Shown piece by piece: positions 60,821 through 64,000 of a stretch of 64,000 nucleotides of DNA. Every line of letters starts with the position of its first letter. Position 1 is the first letter of the stretch. Source of the stretch: Centrapalus pauciflorus (lineage: Eukaryota; Streptophyta; Magnoliopsida; Asterales; Asteraceae); the NCBI GenBank assembly GCA_020465985.1, contig JAANYP010007168.1, positions 22,226 through 86,225 on the forward strand, written 5' to 3'. The notes beneath the pieces were generated by a model. The model saw only the letters and a list, made by a program, of their open reading frames with translations. It did no database searches and was not told the origin of the DNA. The translations under genes and the position numbers were made by a program.

Positions 60821-61484
60821 TGTCAGGATCTTAACTTAACTAACCAAGACTAACTGATTTGAATTTATCAGAGTATAAATCAATAATCTTGCTTTGAATC
60901 AAAGTTTAATTGAGAAGTTTGCGGAATAACACTCAATTATTTTAACAAAAGCTTTTAGAACTTGTAACAGATAAATATAAATAAGTAAATCAAAATTGCT
61001 TGTATTGCTGACTTCAATGATTACAATCACCTCTAATCTGTTTGATTAGACGAAAAACACAAATTGTTCTTAGGGTTTTACAACCTTAGAGGCTTATGAA
61101 AAACTCAAACAAAAAGCAATTACAATCTTGAATACGCAGAAAACTCCTATACAATAGAAAGACCTATTCTATGTATTTATAATGCTTCTTGATTTGTTTC
61201 CTTGAAGGACTCTGACTTCTCTGATAGTAGATATGCTGGAATCTTCATGTAGATATTTCTTCCTGAATATCAGCACTTTCTGTTTATGAAACCGTTGAGC
61301 AGCTTGAAACACTTAGCAGCTTGAGCAGGACAGTTTGAGTGAAGTGCTCTGGCAGCATGAACTTTTGTACTAGCAGCTCGAGTTTCTTCAACTAACAGCA
61401 TGAACTTTATATTTATACAGAAATTCTACTAACAGTCTGAGAAGACTAACTAACAGTTTGAACTACTTAGAATATTTCCCAACA
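60821..61484 (-). mobile_element. 3' LTR of a minus-strand relative of the full-length Copia element
   Basis: Plus-strand borders TGTCAGGATC and TTTCCCAACA; 664 bp, same length and layout as 16849-17511 but visibly diverged. Its polypurine tract (minus AGTTAGGGGGAGAT) is at 61485-61498. Confidence 0.9.
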
Positions 61485-61588
61485 ATCTCCCCCTAACTTA
61501 AATTCTTTATACAAGACTTTAAGTTCTATACAAATAAGGAAAATAATCAAAGCAAAACTGTTATTTACAAACCAAGGCTTTCAAAAAC

Positions 61589-62366
61589 TTACAACTGTGC
61601 AATTTTCTGACTTACAACCTTCAAAAATTCTTTCTTTAGATCCTCTTTATCACAATATATCCGTGCAGACAGCAACTGAAGAAGTATATCCTTTGGAAGA
61701 TCAAGAAACCCAAAATTGAAGAACATACCAGAACCATCTGTAAATCTGATTCTGTAGGTCTTTGATTTAACAAACAGATCAACCTGTTTGACCTTCATCT
61801 CCTTTGCATTTTCTATATCTTTTCTTATAGATTCAGGATCAAAAATACTCTATAAATCTTTAATGGCTTGCTTGACTTGTGGGAGGGAAGATCTGACTTG
61901 AGTAGCAATCCCAACTTGATACATCCTTGTAAGCTCATCTCTTGTCATCCTTTCAGCCATATGCATTATGCTCTTGTATTCTTCCTCAGGACCAGTTTCT
62001 CTGCTTACTACAAAATGATATCTTAAGTCAATGTTATCCATTGACTTAGCATACCAGTAAGTAATGAGAGGTTTTGAGAAATCATGCTTGTCAAGAGACT
62101 TCTCTATCTCCATTACTTGTTGCAGCTGATGCTCAAAAAGCACCCTTTTGACCTGATCAAGCTTTGCTTGTGAGACTGGCTCTGTTTGAGGAATAAGAGC
62201 AACAGCTTGAACAGAAGGAGCAGGATCACTTGCAGCAGCTTGAATTGAAACTTTTGAACTTTGGACTTCTTGGGAGACTTTGGCTACCTTGCGTTTTTCC
62301 ATTTCTTTATCATGGATATCTTGCAGTCTTTCTCTGCTCATGGACTGAGCCATCTTCTTTGGAATA
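61589..62366 (-). pseudogene. Second accessory ORF of the minus-strand Copia relative, truncated
   Basis: Same family as 25517-26863: MAQSMSRERLQDIHDKEMEK, LITYWYAKSMDNIDLRYHFV, TRMYQVGIATQVRSSLPQVK, VKQVDLFVKSKTYRIRF, FLDLPKDILLQL, ending KIAQL. One in-frame stop (TAG near 61849) stands where the intact copy has a lysine codon; otherwise the frame is kept. The N-terminal part is missing because a plus-strand LTR begins at 62367. The protein-level conservation of this block against the 25.5-kb copy is high. Confidence 0.88.
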
Positions 62367-62743
62367 TGTAACAGCCCGTAATTTATTAAATATAAATTAC
62401 AGCATCAGACTTTGGATAATAAAGCAATTTTATCCAAATATTAGTAATTAACCGAAAACATGAATTTTAAATAGTTAATTATATTAAGTTATAATTAATT
62501 ATGAAAAGTTGCCCCAAAAATTAGCTGAAATAAAGTTGATAATTAAAATTCAGCTAAATGACAAATTAAAGACTGAAAATGACGAAACGGACTAAAATGA
62601 ATAAAAATATGACTAAAAGACAATTATAGCAAATCTAGAACTCCTTTGCTATTATTTGCATCTGAAATGCAAATCAGATTGATGGGAATAAAAGTTGGTC
62701 GATTCCGGAAATTCAGTAGAAAATCTGATTTTTCCCTATTTTC

Positions 62744-62751
62744 CTATAAAT
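62744..62751 (+). promoter_or_regulatory. TATA box of the right-edge LTR
   Basis: TATAAATA followed by 'gagcactcctcctc' and a CT-rich tract, the arrangement seen in active plant LTR promoters. Confidence 0.55.
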
Positions 62752-63089
62752 AGAGCACTCCTCCTCATTTCTTGAGTTTGGAAGCTTGAACTCTCTCTCC
62801 TTCTCTCTCTACACCCTCACCTTCTCTCTAGAATTTCTCCTAAACGAACCGTTGGATTCTCGTGATTTATACGCCATCGGTTAGAGATCGTCGAGCTCTA
62901 CACGAATCTACCATTGCATGTTCGTTTTGGTCCCGATTTGAGGACCTGTTTTGGCTTGGAAAACTCTATAGTCGAAGGATATAGCTTGGACGAAGGTTAG
63001 AAACTATTTCTCCCTCATTTATGTTCATGTTTAAGTTGATAAAACCTGGAAAAACGATGAACGAGAAGAACAAATTCGAGAAATTCATG

Positions 63090-63345
63090 TATAGATTCGA
63101 AAGGGTTGATTTCGAATCTATTTCCCTCTAGAATCGAAATGGTTGTCTTCGAATCTAATCCCATAGACTCGAAATGGGTGTGCTTCGAATCTAATCCCAT
63201 AGACTCGAAATGGGTGTGCTTCGAATCTAATCCCTTAAACTTGAATGAGTGTGTTTCGAATCTAACTCATTAGACTCGAATAGGTGTGTTTCGAACCTAT
63301 CTCCATAGACTTGAATAAAGGCTATTTTGAACCTGTCTCTTTAAA
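63090..63345. repeat. 36-bp minisatellite inside the right-edge LTR
   Basis: About seven units of the form tcgaatctaatcccatagac followed by tcgaaatgggtgtgct. Two adjacent units near 63150-63220 are identical, and those further right are degenerate. Each unit carries two TCGAA words. No coding value. Confidence 0.88.
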
Positions 63346-64000
63346 TTTGAAATGGCTATAATCGAATCTGGTTTAGTTCCAATCCATAGATAAATTCCTA
63401 AATCAGATTAAGTTATTAAACAACCTTATGTAATTGAAAGTATCATTTGATTATGATAAAAATCATAAGTTTCAAGATGCATAAACTATTTTTATGCACA
63501 AATAAATTAACAGGCACTGAATGAACTCTTAGAAATCGTATGTCATGATTCACCTAGCTAGTAATATGATTGGCCTCGTTTCAAGGCCACATATATGTGT
63601 AATTAGGGATCGTATTAATCTGTTAAGAATAGACTCACTTTGGGACGATAGGAACTACCTCAGACTCGACAGCCAGAATTGACAATAACCTGAATATATA
63701 GCTAGGGTTATATAGATTATGACACAGACTTGACATTAATATGCCAGACTTGAAACTGAACTGCAGGAAACCGCCGATTTGACAGAGTAAACTGAACAAC
63801 TTATTTCGTTAAGCATTATCTGACTACGGACTACTGTGAGTGACAGATTTCATTGATTACTTGCATATGTTTCGATACTTATTGGTGAATGTCCTTGACT
63901 GTATGGAAACTTCTGATTGATGCTGCATGTTTCTTTAATACTATATTGTATCATAGAAACGTATTTTGACATTTCTGAAGCTTGACACTTGAATTGCCTT

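Larger units (their letters stand above)
62367..64000 (+). mobile_element. Gypsy-type LTR, plus strand, running off the window
   Basis: Starts TGTAACAGCCCGTAATTT inside the Copia accessory ORF. It has a TATA box (TATAAATA, 62744-62751), a transcribed-leader-like CT-rich stretch (62790-62840) and an internal 36-bp repeat. No end, primer site or coding region is reached before 64000. The start word and layout suggest a Tekay-like LTR. Confidence 0.6.

Overview
The window is intergenic DNA from a large, AT-rich eudicot genome, packed with nested transposable elements. I cannot place the species. The SIRE-like Copia elements with extra 3' ORFs and the Tekay-type chromoviruses are common in Asteraceae, but that placement is a guess. 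I found no intact host gene, no rRNA, tRNA or CRISPR array and nothing bacterial. Almost every long ORF is a retrotransposon gene or a relic of one.

Layout, left. 1-2258 is a minus-strand gypsy-type LTR that abuts a piece of Copia LTR (2259-2560). 2838-7012 is the 3' end of a plus-strand Tekay-type chromovirus: RNase H, integrase and chromodomain relics followed by a 2.5-kb LTR. 7013-11516 holds two copies of one SIRE-like 3' end (accessory ORF plus LTR) facing each other around a 1-kb accessory-ORF fragment. 12190-16848 and 27629-29849 are two halves of one decayed minus-strand Copia element. They are split by the best-preserved element in the window, a plus-strand 10.8-kb Copia element at 16849-27628. 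That element has nearly identical 663/664-bp LTRs, a CCTCT target-site duplication (TSD), a primer site and polypurine tract, gag, pol, and two extra 3' ORFs.

Layout, middle. 29850-33688 holds gag coiled-coil relics and a 42-bp minisatellite. 33689-42773 is a Mutator-like long-terminal-inverted-repeat (TIR) element of about 1.16 kb with a 9-bp TSD (AAATAACTT). Its left arm was entered by a minus-strand Tekay chromovirus (33788-41704, TSD GTTTA) whose 5' LTR has lost its R/U5 half and primer site. 43430-44641 looks like a foldback-type element with tandem-repeat arms. 44634-47770 is another decayed minus-strand retroelement 3' end.

Layout, right. 47855-49240 is an array with a 182-bp period. 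49.4-53.4 kb carries a basic-tailed terminal exon and several exon-like open segments with splice-site-like borders whose function I do not recognise. 53.4-57.9 kb is built in (TA)n tracts: a 3.1-kb long-TIR element filled with a 21-bp repeat centred on the palindrome TCTACGTAGA, a 385-bp MITE, and a roughly 540-bp tandem duplication that shows the order of events. 58484-64000 is another nest: a Tekay LTR broken by a minus-strand relative of the full-length Copia element, which is itself broken by a further plus-strand gypsy-type LTR running off the window.

The genes do not form a pathway. They are the usual retrotransposon sets: gag for particles, protease-integrase-RT-RNase H for replication and insertion, the chromodomain for targeting, and SIRE-type accessory ORFs of unknown role. 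The most informative content is the insertion order, readable from TSDs, and several unusual repeat structures.
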